Shown: positions 9,801 through 17,745 of the stretch, one piece after another | How the letters are laid out: every line of letters begins with the position of its first letter | How positions within the stretch are numbered: the first letter of the stretch is position 1 | Origin: Rhodothermales bacterium | GTDB lineage: Bacteria; Bacteroidota; Rhodothermia; Rhodothermales; UBA10348 | Length of the DNA stretch: 64,000 nucleotides | Reading direction: 5' to 3' | Assembly (NCBI GenBank): GCA_017643395.1 | Contig: JAEPNP010000001.1 | Location: 517,806-581,805, forward strand | Position numbers and translations under genes: made by a program | The notes under the pieces: model-generated | The model's database searches: none | Told to the model about the DNA's origin: nothing | What the model saw: the letters and a program-made list of their open reading frames with translations, nothing else

Positions 9801-10938
9801 CGAAACGGGTACGGCAGTGCGCGGCGCTTTTGGGCCTCGCAACGACTACCTCCTGGTCGGTGGTGACCTTCCGCAGGTGGACGATATCGCGATCAACCCG
9901 GTCGACGGCGGTCTCTACGCCGTAGGTACGGCCGACGGCATGAGTGCCCGCATGGCGCGCATCGACCGCACATTCGGCACGGTAAACGAGGTCCGCGACC
10001 TGGGCACCGCACGCCTGAACGGCCTCTCGTTCTTCAACAACGGTGAACTCTTTGCATCGACCGCTACCGACGTGCCGCTCCTGATCAACCTGGACATCGG
10101 CGTGGACATCTCGATCACCATCGAGGCTACGCTCGGCCAGGGCGCGTATGGCTCAGCCGGCAACGGCGTTGGATACACGGATCCGGGCGCACCGCAGGCA
10201 CCGGGCCACAACTCCGGGTACGACCCGGGTAGCGGCTCCGGCGGTTCGAACGGCGGCTCCGGCTACGGATCCGGCCTCGACTGCCTGACCGGCCGGGTCA
10301 ACGCATTGGGCACGATGCTCTTTGCCGACGACAACGGTGACGGCCAGTACCAGACCGGCGAGAGCGGCTTCGCAGGCGTGGGCGTGGACCTGTTCCGCGA
10401 CATCAATGCCAACGGTACCCTCGATCAGGGCGATGTGCTGGTTGCCCAGTCCCAGACGGGCGACGACGGCCAGGTGGTCTTTGAGACCGCAGCGAACGGC
10501 GACTTCCTCATGCAGGTCGTCTCCTCCACGCTGCCCTTCGGCGCGCACACCTCGGCCGCGGGCCCTGTGGCAGGCACCGTCGGAGGCTTCGGCCTCTCGG
10601 CCACCGATACCGGCGTGCCGGTAACCGGGGCCCTGTCCACCTCATCCGAGGACGAGCCCGTGAGTGAGCTGCCCGGCGAGTACGCATTGGACGGCAACTA
10701 TCCGAACCCGTTCAATCCCCAGACCACCGTCAGCTTCAAGCTGCCCGAGTCCGGTGACGTACGCCTGGCCGTGTACGACATCCTCGGCCGGGAAGTGGCG
10801 CTGTTGCACCAGGGCAGCCTGTCCGCAGGAACGCACGAAGTGACCTTCCGCGCCGATGCCATGCCGAGCGGCACGTACTTCGCCCGCATGGTCACCAAGG
10901 CCGGTGTATTCACCCGCTCCATGATCCTGATCAAGTAG
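6859..10938 (+). CDS. Second giant secreted DUF11-repeat surface protein with sorting tail
   Basis: The protein has 1359 residues and is a paralogue of the preceding gene. It has a signal peptide (MRTPFLKTLRSGLASLAAAA...), then five DUF11-type repeats starting near residues 38, 165, 294, 440 and 591. The first two are a different subtype with shorter, non-acidic ends; the last three carry the NCAEVWD...DDQDC acidic Cys segment. An SdrD-B-like module (~749), a propeller-like domain (~868-1115), a Gly/Ser-rich linker (~1119-1140), another SdrD-like module (~1149, FADDNGDGQYQTGE) and a YPNPFNPQTTVSF sorting domain (~1281-1359) follow. A long hairpin terminator lies just downstream. Probably a surface-anchored or released structural protein; binding partner unknown. 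No Shine-Dalgarno is seen at the start. Confidence 0.85.
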   Translation: MRTPFLKTLRSGLASLAAAALLAAPATAATAGADNAGADLSITKTVSNASPAIGERIEFTVTLTNSGEASNLVKVLDQFNDGAGCVETIGQPQFSHGNWIGTPDEGFRWTGTMAAGQTMTATQAARVTCVTQFSNKASVISSGSNPDSDTVGHEAEVWVWPVPSTDVEVVKTVSHTDPVVGQRMSFHLTVTNHGPAVQGIVIRDVLADPSGCFQRINQPEVSRGYAQVGDFKTTTWVLDLGAGESATFRQFGWVACATTFTNEATVESGGSLPDLTPANNRSMVIVRPSQGKTIDLEVIKVVDNSYPLEGDIVTFTITLSNNTESEDGRTFPTNVARDIQVKDYLPHGLTLVDHSVQLGTFDESTTTWHLEELNPGKATSLSIRARVEAEGEYTNCAEVWDADMKDRDSTTGEEAGGPLAGAKRQDDEDCVSLWAGPLLVDLEVQKVVDNDRPIQGDIITYSVTVRNRAVEQGRDIPTADATNITIADYLQPGQHYVDGSATVGGPNGITFNPHNTSWHIESLRAGKALTLVFQAEMVNAGEYSNCAEVHAADPRDRDSRTAVEAGGPLAYGHESEDDQDCVTVWVTPRRPDLELVKHVSNENPRVGDYVTYSITVTNRMFEQGVEIPTASATNVVIKDYFSNRLWFEDGSATDSSVPGQPGGITFDQSAFTWTIDEIRPGKSVTVSFRARVDDDGEIRNCAEVWDADQGDRDSRSGAEAYGKLVGGPDAEDDQDCVSIFVDQLPEPKGSVSAFVFLDADVDGVFNHYDTGLGGFEVDLTTIGEDRTCGTFDDVEVASLDSDKSGNVTFWDVETGEYCLRILDITVPAGYFRTTAARVPVWVSRGAHVTGIEFGFRESYPSYPQAPSDDPLCYLTGNREVSTFAPGALSDVRLAGLSDDVAAVAYSPWSETLFATDGEALGTVDALTGAFQRLGYIGSGEGEVGPQRFESVTGLTFDPFQGRLFGIVAREDAADLVIEIDPETGTAVRGAFGPRNDYLLVGGDLPQVDDIAINPVDGGLYAVGTADGMSARMARIDRTFGTVNEVRDLGTARLNGLSFFNNGELFASTATDVPLLINLDIGVDISITIEATLGQGAYGSAGNGVGYTDPGAPQAPGHNSGYDPGSGSGGSNGGSGYGSGLDCLTGRVNALGTMLFADDNGDGQYQTGESGFAGVGVDLFRDINANGTLDQGDVLVAQSQTGDDGQVVFETAANGDFLMQVVSSTLPFGAHTSAAGPVAGTVGGFGLSATDTGVPVTGALSTSSEDEPVSELPGEYALDGNYPNPFNPQTTVSFKLPESGDVRLAVYDILGREVALLHQGSLSAGTHEVTFRADAMPSGTYFARMVTKAGVFTRSMILIK

Positions 10939-10985
10939 ACGCCTCTCCCCGACGGCGACTCGGGGACGACAGAAGGCGTTCCCAC

Positions 10986-11031
10986 AACGGGGCCGGCTCT
11001 CCAACAGGGGAGTCGGCCCCGTTGCGTGTTT
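10986..11031 (+). terminator. Intrinsic-type terminator after the second DUF11 gene
   Basis: A 14-bp stem (10986-10999 with 11010-11023, one G-U pair, 10-nt loop) is followed by GCGTGTTT. This is the most convincing terminator-like structure in the window and separates the second DUF11 gene from the small paralogue that follows. Confidence 0.7.
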
Positions 11032-11113
11032 GCCCCCTCCAGCGGCCCCTGGCGGTTTAGTCGCCCCAATACCGGCCGATACCCGATGAGATTGATCTCT
11101 ATCGGAGCACGTC

Positions 11114-12238
11114 ATGTCTCGTCGATTCCTGGCCTTGTTGATTGTTTTTGCGCCTGCGTTTGCTGCCTCGGCGCAGACCGGCGGTGCGGAGGACTACTGT
11201 TTCCTTGTGGCCGACAACAACGGCGTGCGCTTTGACGCTGACGTGGTCACCCAGGTGGAAAAGGCCACAGGCCTGGAAACCGAGATCGGGATGACCGGCA
11301 CGCTGAACATCGAGGCCGTCGCGTTCCACCCGTTCGAACCCGGCATTTTCGCGGCCGACGGCGGCCTGCTGGGCACCATCAATGTCGAGACCGGCCGCTT
11401 CGCGCCCGTCGGCTGGCTGGGTACCGCCTACGGCGACGAAGGCCCGCTTTCTGCCGGTGACGTGGACGGCATGACGTTCGATCCGACGACCGGAGAGCTG
11501 TTCGGCGCGGTGCGCAAGTCTGCATTCGACTTCCTGGTGCAGATCGACCCCGCGAGCGGGCGGGTTGTCGAAGACGCCTTCGGAAGCGGCAAGGACTACG
11601 TGCGCGTCAGCTTTGGCTCCACAGACGTGCACGTGGACGACATCGCCATCAGCCCGACCACCGGCGACTTCGTTGCCGTGGTGACTGATGCTGCCGAGAA
11701 TTCGACTCTGGTCTCGATTGATCGGCAAACCGGCGTGGCCACCACCATCGCCCCGCTGGCCACCCAGGACCTGGAAGGACTCACGTTTGACCCCGCCGGC
11801 CGCCTGTTTGCCACACCCGGCGGCGACGGTCCGAACATGGTCGAAATCGACCTGGCGACCGGTAACGCCACCCCGTGGGCAGCGATCGGCGTCAACTCCA
11901 ACCGCGACTACGAGGCCGTTACGTGCATGGCGCACGGTGCCATGAGTTCTTCTTCGGAGTCGTCCGAGCTCCCGGGTGAAGTTGCCCTGCTGCCGGCCTA
12001 TCCGAACCCCTTCAATCCTACAACGACCTTCGGCTATACCCTGCCTGTGGGCAGTGACGTGCGGCTGAGCGTGTTCGACATGCTTGGGCGTGAGGTTGAA
12101 GTGCTCGAGAGCGGTTTCCGTGCAGCGGGCGCACATGAAGCACGATTCGACGCCTCCGGGCTACCGAGCGGCCTGTACATGTACCGCATCACGGGTCCCG
12201 GCTTTGTGCTCACACGGTCGGTTACGCTGCTGCGCTAG
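11114..12238 (+). CDS. Secreted propeller-like protein with type IX sorting tail
   Basis: The protein has 374 residues: a signal peptide (MSRRFLALLIVFAPAFAASA), a propeller-like region of about 260 residues, a Ser-rich linker (SSSSESSELPG), and a FlgD-like sorting domain with YPNPFNPTTTF at ~296. The middle region matches, motif by motif, the same domain in the two giant upstream proteins: CFLVADNNG versus CYLVADNDG, EAVAFHPF, GLTFDP, VNSNRDYEAV versus VNGNRDYESI. It is thus the same family without the DUF11 stalk. The repeats read like the strand pattern of NHL/WD-type propellers, but no catalytic residues stand out. Its own promoter is likely, since a terminator precedes it. Confidence 0.8.
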   Translation: MSRRFLALLIVFAPAFAASAQTGGAEDYCFLVADNNGVRFDADVVTQVEKATGLETEIGMTGTLNIEAVAFHPFEPGIFAADGGLLGTINVETGRFAPVGWLGTAYGDEGPLSAGDVDGMTFDPTTGELFGAVRKSAFDFLVQIDPASGRVVEDAFGSGKDYVRVSFGSTDVHVDDIAISPTTGDFVAVVTDAAENSTLVSIDRQTGVATTIAPLATQDLEGLTFDPAGRLFATPGGDGPNMVEIDLATGNATPWAAIGVNSNRDYEAVTCMAHGAMSSSSESSELPGEVALLPAYPNPFNPTTTFGYTLPVGSDVRLSVFDMLGREVEVLESGFRAAGAHEARFDASGLPSGLYMYRITGPGFVLTRSVTLLR

Positions 12239-12248
12239 CCGGGCCGCT

Positions 12249-13445
12249 TCACGCCGGCACCACCCAGCGCTCCTCACCGAACTTCGCCGCCCCCGTCGGG
12301 ATCGTCTCGGCCCCATCGGGCATGGCAATCTCCGGCAACGGCCTGGACGGGTCATCCTTGGGACGCGGATTGGGCTCGGCCCAGATCGTACCGCGCGTCG
12401 TGCGCATCACCACGTGATCGCCTGATCGGCCCAGTACCCAGGAGCGATTCAGCGGCACCTTGCCGTAGGGCGTGTCCAGCACGTACACCGGGATCGCAAA
12501 TCCGGTCAGCGTGCCCTGCAGCGACTCCATGAGCTCCATCCCGTGCTCGATGGACGTGCGCAGGTGACGTGTGCCGCCGATCAGCTGCGCCTGATAGAGG
12601 TAGTACGGCCTCACCCGCCTCGCCACCAGACCGGTCAGGAGGGCACGGAGCGCATCGCCCGAATCATTGATGCCACGCAGCAGCACGGTTTGATTGCCGA
12701 TGGGCACTCCGGCTCGCAGAAGGCGGTCAAGTGCGATGTCCGCCTCTGAGGACAACTCGCGCGCGTGGTTGAAATGAGTGTTCAGCCAGATGCGGTGCTC
12801 TCCCAGGATCCCGGCCAGATCCGCGGTGATGCGCTGAGGCAGCTTGACGGGCATGCGGCTGCCCACGCGAATCACGTGCACGTGCGGGACGGAGCGCACA
12901 GCTTCCAGGAGTTGTCGCACGCGACCATCGCTGAACGTGAGGGGATCGCCACCGGTCAGCAGCACGTCCCGGATTTCCGGGTGGGCGCGGATATAGGAAA
13001 CCGCATCGTCCAGCTCTGAGCGGCGCATCATGGCGTCCGCGTCACCCACCATGCGCTTGCGCAGGCAGTACCGGCAGTAGATCGCGCACTCGGACGTGAC
13101 GCAGAATGCCACACGATCCGGGTAGTTGTGGATCAGGTTCTTGACCGGGCTGTGGGCCACCTCCTCAAGCGGATCGACGACCCCCACCAGGTCCGGTTCA
13201 CATTCCTCGGCCAGGGGTACGACCTGGCGGCGAACCGGACACGCCGCGTCCTGAGGGTCCATCAGGGACGCGTAGTGCGGCGTGATATTCCATCGGAAGA
13301 TCCCGTCCGTCTCCCGGATTCCGTGCAGCTCCTGAGAAGTCGGCTCAATCCACTGCGACAGGGCGTCCGCACTGGAGACACGATGCCGCATGTGCCATCG
13401 CCAGTCGTCCCAGTCGGTTTGGGAGACGTGATCAGGTCGTGGCAT
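12249..13445 (-). CDS. kamA: KamA-family radical SAM aminomutase
   Basis: The protein has 398 residues. The ATG at 13445 overlaps the end of the upstream ATP-grasp gene by 14 nt; the longer open frame beyond it is that gene's shadow. The radical SAM cluster motif is C120-AIY-C124-RY-C127, followed by GGDPL, NTHFNH, VLLRGIND and PYYLYQAQLIGGTRHLRT, the order found in lysine 2,3-aminomutases (PLP plus [4Fe-4S]/SAM). The GIND and LDTPYGKVP segments keep Asp where lysine aminomutases bind the substrate's side-chain amine. However, QAQL replaces the usual QCDL, so the substrate may be lysine or another amino acid. The length fits free-amino-acid mutases better than the shorter EpmB. Confidence 0.8.
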   Translation of the reverse strand: MPRPDHVSQTDWDDWRWHMRHRVSSADALSQWIEPTSQELHGIRETDGIFRWNITPHYASLMDPQDAACPVRRQVVPLAEECEPDLVGVVDPLEEVAHSPVKNLIHNYPDRVAFCVTSECAIYCRYCLRKRMVGDADAMMRRSELDDAVSYIRAHPEIRDVLLTGGDPLTFSDGRVRQLLEAVRSVPHVHVIRVGSRMPVKLPQRITADLAGILGEHRIWLNTHFNHARELSSEADIALDRLLRAGVPIGNQTVLLRGINDSGDALRALLTGLVARRVRPYYLYQAQLIGGTRHLRTSIEHGMELMESLQGTLTGFAIPVYVLDTPYGKVPLNRSWVLGRSGDHVVMRTTRGTIWAEPNPRPKDDPSRPLPEIAMPDGAETIPTGAAKFGEERWVVPA

Positions 13446-14421
13446 GCTGCACGTAGTTCGGACCGGCCTCACGCATCGCGCGGTCCAGGGCCTGTTCGAG
13501 CACGCCCGCCAGCCAGACGGGATAGGACTGGCCCATGAGCTCGGCCAGCACGGCGAACGTGCCGTCCGGTGCGAAGGTGGGCAGAGGATTGATCTCCAAA
13601 AACCACGGTGTGCCGTTCGCGTCCACCCGGAAATCAACGCGCGCAAAGTCCCGGCATCCCAGAGCGCGAAACACCTGCAGCGACATGACCTGCATCTCTT
13701 CCTCCAGGTCCGGGTCAATGCTGCCTTCGAGGGTCCACCCCTCCACGCCGTGGCGCTCCAGGGCATGACTGCCGATTCCCGTGTCGGGGTCGACGGCCCG
13801 TTGCAGTTTTGGCAGGGCCTGCGGCGGACAGCCGACGACGGCCACGGTATACTCGCCCCCGCCCTGCACGAATGTCTCCACCAGTGCGTCCTGATCGTAG
13901 GTGGCGTGAATGTGGGCCACCTCCCGGGCGAGGGACCCTGCGTCAGAGACCACGCTTGACGGACGAATACCCTTGGCGGTGCCCTCAAAGCGCGGCTTGA
14001 CAAAGAGCGGATACGGACCTGGAGTCCGAGGCTCTTCGCCCGGTGCGACCGTGGTCCAGGCGGGAGTGCGCACACCGGCAATCTGCTTGGTGTAGACCTT
14101 GTCGAGGCTGATGGACAAGGCGAGCGCGTCCGAGCCCGTAAATGGTACTCCCCACATCTCAAGCAAGGTGGGCGCCCAGCCCTCCCGATTTCGGCTCCAG
14201 GCACCCTCGGCAATGTTGACCGCAGCGTCCACGTCGCGAGGTCCGTCCCGCAGCAAATCGCGCGGTGTGCCGAGCCGCAGCGGCTGATGGCCCAGCGCGC
14301 GCAGGGCCTCTTCGATGGCTTCTACCGTCTCCTCGGGCTCGTACTCGGCATCCGCATCCGGGGGGTCCCCCGGACGCCACGGCCAGGCGCTGTGCAGGTC
14401 GAAGACGATGCCGACGGTCAT
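13432..14421 (-). CDS. D-Ala-D-Ala-ligase-like ATP-grasp enzyme
   Basis: The protein has 329 residues. It shows the ATP-grasp order of the Ddl superfamily: NIAEGAWSRNREGW with LLEMWGVPFTGSDALAL, FVKPRFEGTAKGI (ATP-binding loop), and DFARVDFRVDANGTPWFLEINPLPT (Mg-binding acidic residues and Asn). The NIAEG variant and the missing HGxxGEDG of genuine peptidoglycan Ddl suggest a different carboxylate-amine ligase. It is not beside mur/fts genes but overlaps a KamA-type aminomutase, so the two may act in one pathway, for instance joining a beta-amino acid to another carboxylate. That pairing role is inference. It may simply be annotated as ddl. Confidence 0.75.
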   Translation of the reverse strand: MTVGIVFDLHSAWPWRPGDPPDADAEYEPEETVEAIEEALRALGHQPLRLGTPRDLLRDGPRDVDAAVNIAEGAWSRNREGWAPTLLEMWGVPFTGSDALALSISLDKVYTKQIAGVRTPAWTTVAPGEEPRTPGPYPLFVKPRFEGTAKGIRPSSVVSDAGSLAREVAHIHATYDQDALVETFVQGGGEYTVAVVGCPPQALPKLQRAVDPDTGIGSHALERHGVEGWTLEGSIDPDLEEEMQVMSLQVFRALGCRDFARVDFRVDANGTPWFLEINPLPTFAPDGTFAVLAELMGQSYPVWLAGVLEQALDRAMREAGPNYVQHATT

Positions 14422-14579
14422 GGGGCCTGTAACGGCGCGGCTTGGGTGCGGTGCCCGGCGTCACACAATCCACGTTCAGTGTTGGTGGCTGATTCTGTAC
14501 TATTCGTCTCGGGTCAGCCCCGGCAGAGGGCTGGTCCGCCTTGTTCTGGACTGGAACGAACCCACTAACCTGATTGCAC

Positions 14580-15371
14580 ATGCGTAGCGTCATCGGCCTG
14601 GCCATCCTCCTGACCGCCTGCACCACCCCGGACAACGCTCCGCAGGCTGCATTCCCGGCCGGTCAGCTCATCGACCTGACCCACGTCTACAACGCCGAAA
14701 CGCCTTTCTGGCCAACCGCGGACGGGTTCGAGCTCGACGTGGACTTCGCCGGGATGACGGACGGAGGGTACTGGTACGAAGCCAATACTTTCCGCACGGC
14801 CGAACACGGGGGGACCCACCTGGACGCCCCGGTGCACTTTGCCGAGGGCAAGCACTCGACAGACCAGATCCCCCTCGAGCGACTGGTGGCGCCGGCGGTG
14901 ATGATTGATGTCAGCGAAGCGGCGCTGGCCGATGCGGACTATCAGATAGCCCCCTCTGATCTGCAGGCCTGGGAGGCCGAGCACGGAGAGATCCCCGACG
15001 GCCACATTCTGCTCTTCCGAACCGGATACGCACAGTTCTGGCCGGACCGCGTGTCCTACATGGGCACGGATGAACGAGGCCCCGACGCCGTCGCCAAACT
15101 GCATTTCCCCGGCATTCACCCGGACGCGGCGCAGTGGCTCGTCGACAATCGTTCGGTGGCTGCCGTCGGCCTGGACACGCCGTCCATCGACTTTGGCCAG
15201 TCCTCAGACTTTCTGAGCCACCGGATTCTGTTCGAGGCCAATATCCCGGCGTTTGAAAACGTGGCGGAAATGGCAGCGCTGCCGGCAACCGGGTTTTCCA
15301 TCATCGCCCTTCCGATGCACATCGAGGCAGGATCCGGCGGGCCGCTTCGCATCGTGGCCGTCGTGCCCTGA
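14580..15371 (+). CDS. Cyclase-family (kynurenine-formamidase-like) lipoprotein
   Basis: The protein has 263 residues. The ATG at 14580 is preferred over the in-frame TTG two codons upstream. The first 14 residues are a lipoprotein signal with lipobox LTAC (Cys14), so it is probably anchored in the envelope. The metal-binding signature of the family is clear: H76-GG-T79-H80-L-D82-A-P84. The middle (IPDGHILLFRTGYAQFW) and end (GLDTPSIDFGQ) also match cyclase/KynB-type amide hydrolases. The substrate is not evident. It is divergent from the ATP-grasp gene (158 bp between starts) and convergent with ftsX. Confidence 0.8.
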   Translation: MRSVIGLAILLTACTTPDNAPQAAFPAGQLIDLTHVYNAETPFWPTADGFELDVDFAGMTDGGYWYEANTFRTAEHGGTHLDAPVHFAEGKHSTDQIPLERLVAPAVMIDVSEAALADADYQIAPSDLQAWEAEHGEIPDGHILLFRTGYAQFWPDRVSYMGTDERGPDAVAKLHFPGIHPDAAQWLVDNRSVAAVGLDTPSIDFGQSSDFLSHRILFEANIPAFENVAEMAALPATGFSIIALPMHIEAGSGGPLRIVAVVP

Positions 15372-15399
15372 CGGCCCGCGACAACCGGGGCAGGCTCGA

Positions 15400-16278
15400 C
15401 TAGTGCAGCGCCACCTTGCGGACGAATCGCCTGACGGACAGCGCAGATCCCGCCCAGCCCAGGAGCACGCCGCCAAGCAGCACGGCCATTCCGAAGATGA
15501 CGAGTTCGTCCACTCCCGGTGGTGGCCATTGCGGAAGGGTGCGCAGTGCCAGGGAGTAGAAGCCGGCCAGCGCGCCCAGCGCAATGAGCGATGCAAGGAA
15601 GCCCTGCAACATGCCTTCGATCACAAACGGCCGGCGAATGAAGCGATCCGTCCCGCCGACCAGCTTCATCGTCCTGATGAGCAGCCTTCGCGCATAGATG
15701 GTCAGGCGAATTGTATTGGCCACCAGGAATACCGAAGCAAGGAGCACCAACAGCGCCAGCGCCCCGCCCCCCAGCGTCAGCAGTCTAAGGTTCTTCTGCA
15801 CCTTCACCAGCAACGGCTGGTTGAAGAGCACATCGTCCACGTAGGTCCAGGTGCTGATTTCGGCGGCCATGACACCCAGGCTGTCCGCATTCGCATACTC
15901 CTGCGAGACCGTAAATCGTACGGAGGCGGGCAGGAATGGTGCATCGAAGAACGTCTCGGCACCCTCACCGAACTCCTGCCGGAAGATTTCGGCGGCCTGT
16001 GCCCGGCTGATGTATTCGGTACCCTCGACGCCGGGCAAGACGGCGATGCGGTCATGCACGGTTTGCCCCGCGCGATCGTCGACGTCATCCAGAAAGACCT
16101 CGATTTCTCCGACGCGCTGCCGAAGCCAGGAGGCCACCTCCTGCGCTTCAAAACCCAGCGCGAAGAATACGCTCACCAGAATCAGCGCCACGGCCATGGC
16201 GCCGGTTGAAGCGGCCGAGGCAAAGGCCGCACGCCGAAAACCGGCCAGTCCTTCCTTGAATGCGTAGGGTAGCGCCAT
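15400..16278 (-). CDS. ftsX: Cell division protein FtsX
   Basis: The protein has 292 residues. An N-terminal cytoplasmic stretch and TM1 (~24-43) precede a periplasmic domain of about 130 residues. Three further TM segments (~172-195, ~225-245, ~262-282) make the four-TM FtsX/MacB-like permease layout, and NTIRLTIYARRLLIRTMKLVGGTDRFIRRPF is the typical cytoplasmic loop region. With FtsE, FtsX controls peptidoglycan hydrolases at the septum. No ftsE is adjacent, which is common in Bacteroidota. Its start lies 21 bp after the metalloprotease gene on the same strand, so it may be read from the long upstream unit. Confidence 0.88.
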   Translation of the reverse strand: MALPYAFKEGLAGFRRAAFASAASTGAMAVALILVSVFFALGFEAQEVASWLRQRVGEIEVFLDDVDDRAGQTVHDRIAVLPGVEGTEYISRAQAAEIFRQEFGEGAETFFDAPFLPASVRFTVSQEYANADSLGVMAAEISTWTYVDDVLFNQPLLVKVQKNLRLLTLGGGALALLVLLASVFLVANTIRLTIYARRLLIRTMKLVGGTDRFIRRPFVIEGMLQGFLASLIALGALAGFYSLALRTLPQWPPPGVDELVIFGMAVLLGGVLLGWAGSALSVRRFVRKVALH

Positions 16279-16299
16279 GAGCGCGCGGAATATAGCGCG

Positions 16300-17745
16300 T
16301 CAGCGCGCGATCATGACGGGCACCGTCTCGCTGCGCGCGCCCTCGGATCGCAGGAAGTACATGCCGGGTGCCAATCCGCTGATGTCCCACCGGGCCGGAC
16401 CGGTCGACCGTTCTCGGCGCACCACCCGTCCCATCAGGTCGAACAGGGTCAGCATCGCGCCCGGCTCGGCCTCGAGGGTCAGCTCCACACCCGCCGGCCG
16501 CGGAAACACGGACAGGTTGGCCGCATCAGGCAACTCCGCCACCGTGGTCAGCGCCGCAATTCCGCGGTCGCTCGCCGTTGCCTCGATGGCAGCGGAATGC
16601 ACACCGGCGAACAATAACCGGTCAGCATCGATCAGACGGCCTGCAGCCCGCTCCAGGGTGGCGGCCTGCCCGTCCGTGTTGCGCATGGCTTCCAGCGCGA
16701 GACGATCCGTCACGTCTGCACCCAACTCGGCCCGCAGATCCCAGAGCAAGCTGCCCCAGATGATGGCCCAGGTGTACCTCGGCACGTAGTTGTTCCAGGA
16801 GGTCTTGCACTTCAGATCCTGATCGTGGAAGCGTGTGCAGATCCCGTACTTCAGACCGGAGTCCGGATTTCCTCCCTGCCAGTTCCAGACGGCCGGGTCG
16901 GTCGCCAGGGTGCGGATCTCCTTGTCGTTCGGCGGCCCAAGGCACCCCTGCCGAGGGGGACAGGTCACCACGAACTCGCCGATGCGCGGATCATCGGTAA
17001 AGGAGGCCGCGAAATAGTCCGCATACCCCTCGGAGATGGCCTGGGCTTCCACGGGGGAATTGATATCCAGCTCGAAGCCCAGGCGCGCCGCAATCAGGTG
17101 CGTGTACTCATGGTAAATGATTTCGTCTTCCTTGGCCGCGTTGTGCATGAAGATCCAGCCCACCGACAGCATGATCAGGGAGCGCGGCGGATCGGCGAAG
17201 CCCCCATCGCCCGCTATGTGGGTGCGCACGTCGGCCTGAAAGTCCGGATCCACCCCCATGCGGTCGCGCCAGAACTCGCTGGCCATGCGGTCCACGTGGT
17301 AGTACACATTGACCGGGTCAAACAGCGCGCAGTCCTCCACGCGGTCGAAGCAGCTCTCGGTGACGTAGTCGTTGGGCTGGTACCGGAAGTCGGCAGCCCC
17401 TCCAATGCCCGGCGTGGCGGTACCCGGCGCATCAACCTTGTCGCTGGCCACGCGCACATACTGCCCGTCCAGCGACGTGCCGTCTCCGTGCAGACGCTCA
17501 AGCGTCACCTCCACGGCATCGCCCCCGAACGGATCACTCAGGTAGACCAGAGCCGGCGCGCTGGCAACGGCCGGCATCGCCGGCTCCATGCGCACAGGAC
17601 CGAAGGGCAGGAAGGGTCGGGCGCCGGCCACGAATCCGGTCTCGGCCGGACAAATCGCTTCCGGGGTGTCGATAACCTGACCCGCCGCCGGCGTGGCCAG
17701 GGCCAACACAAACACACACGCTATACCCTCACACCACCTCTTCAA
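16300..17745 (-). CDS. Secreted gluzincin metalloprotease with C-terminal sorting domain
   Basis: The protein has 481 residues. The start is read as TTG at 17745, giving a good signal peptide (KRWCEGIACVFVLALATPAAG) and a 17-nt overlap with the asparaginase gene; no in-frame ATG is nearby. The zinc site is H212-E213-YT-H216, with E239 in SEGYADYF as third ligand, the gluzincin arrangement of M36/thermolysin-like peptidases. The last ~80 residues (VFPRPAGVELTLEAE...LTLFDLMGRVVRRE...ISGLAPGMYFLRSEG) form a degenerate T9SS sorting domain. It is therefore probably secreted to degrade protein outside the cell. Placement at the end of the hut run links proteolysis to amino-acid catabolism. Confidence 0.78.
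   Translation of the reverse strand: MKRWCEGIACVFVLALATPAAGQVIDTPEAICPAETGFVAGARPFLPFGPVRMEPAMPAVASAPALVYLSDPFGGDAVEVTLERLHGDGTSLDGQYVRVASDKVDAPGTATPGIGGAADFRYQPNDYVTESCFDRVEDCALFDPVNVYYHVDRMASEFWRDRMGVDPDFQADVRTHIAGDGGFADPPRSLIMLSVGWIFMHNAAKEDEIIYHEYTHLIAARLGFELDINSPVEAQAISEGYADYFAASFTDDPRIGEFVVTCPPRQGCLGPPNDKEIRTLATDPAVWNWQGGNPDSGLKYGICTRFHDQDLKCKTSWNNYVPRYTWAIIWGSLLWDLRAELGADVTDRLALEAMRNTDGQAATLERAAGRLIDADRLLFAGVHSAAIEATASDRGIAALTTVAELPDAANLSVFPRPAGVELTLEAEPGAMLTLFDLMGRVVRRERSTGPARWDISGLAPGMYFLRSEGARSETVPVMIAR

Noticed and set aside
12249-14213. 654-codon reading of the KamA gene
   Set aside because: The first 256 codons are an out-of-frame shadow of the ATP-grasp gene; the family sequence begins at 13445.
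13432-14421. ATP-grasp gene as the genuine peptidoglycan ddl
   Set aside because: It lacks the HGxxGEDG motif and mur/fts neighbours, so the symbol ddl was not assigned.
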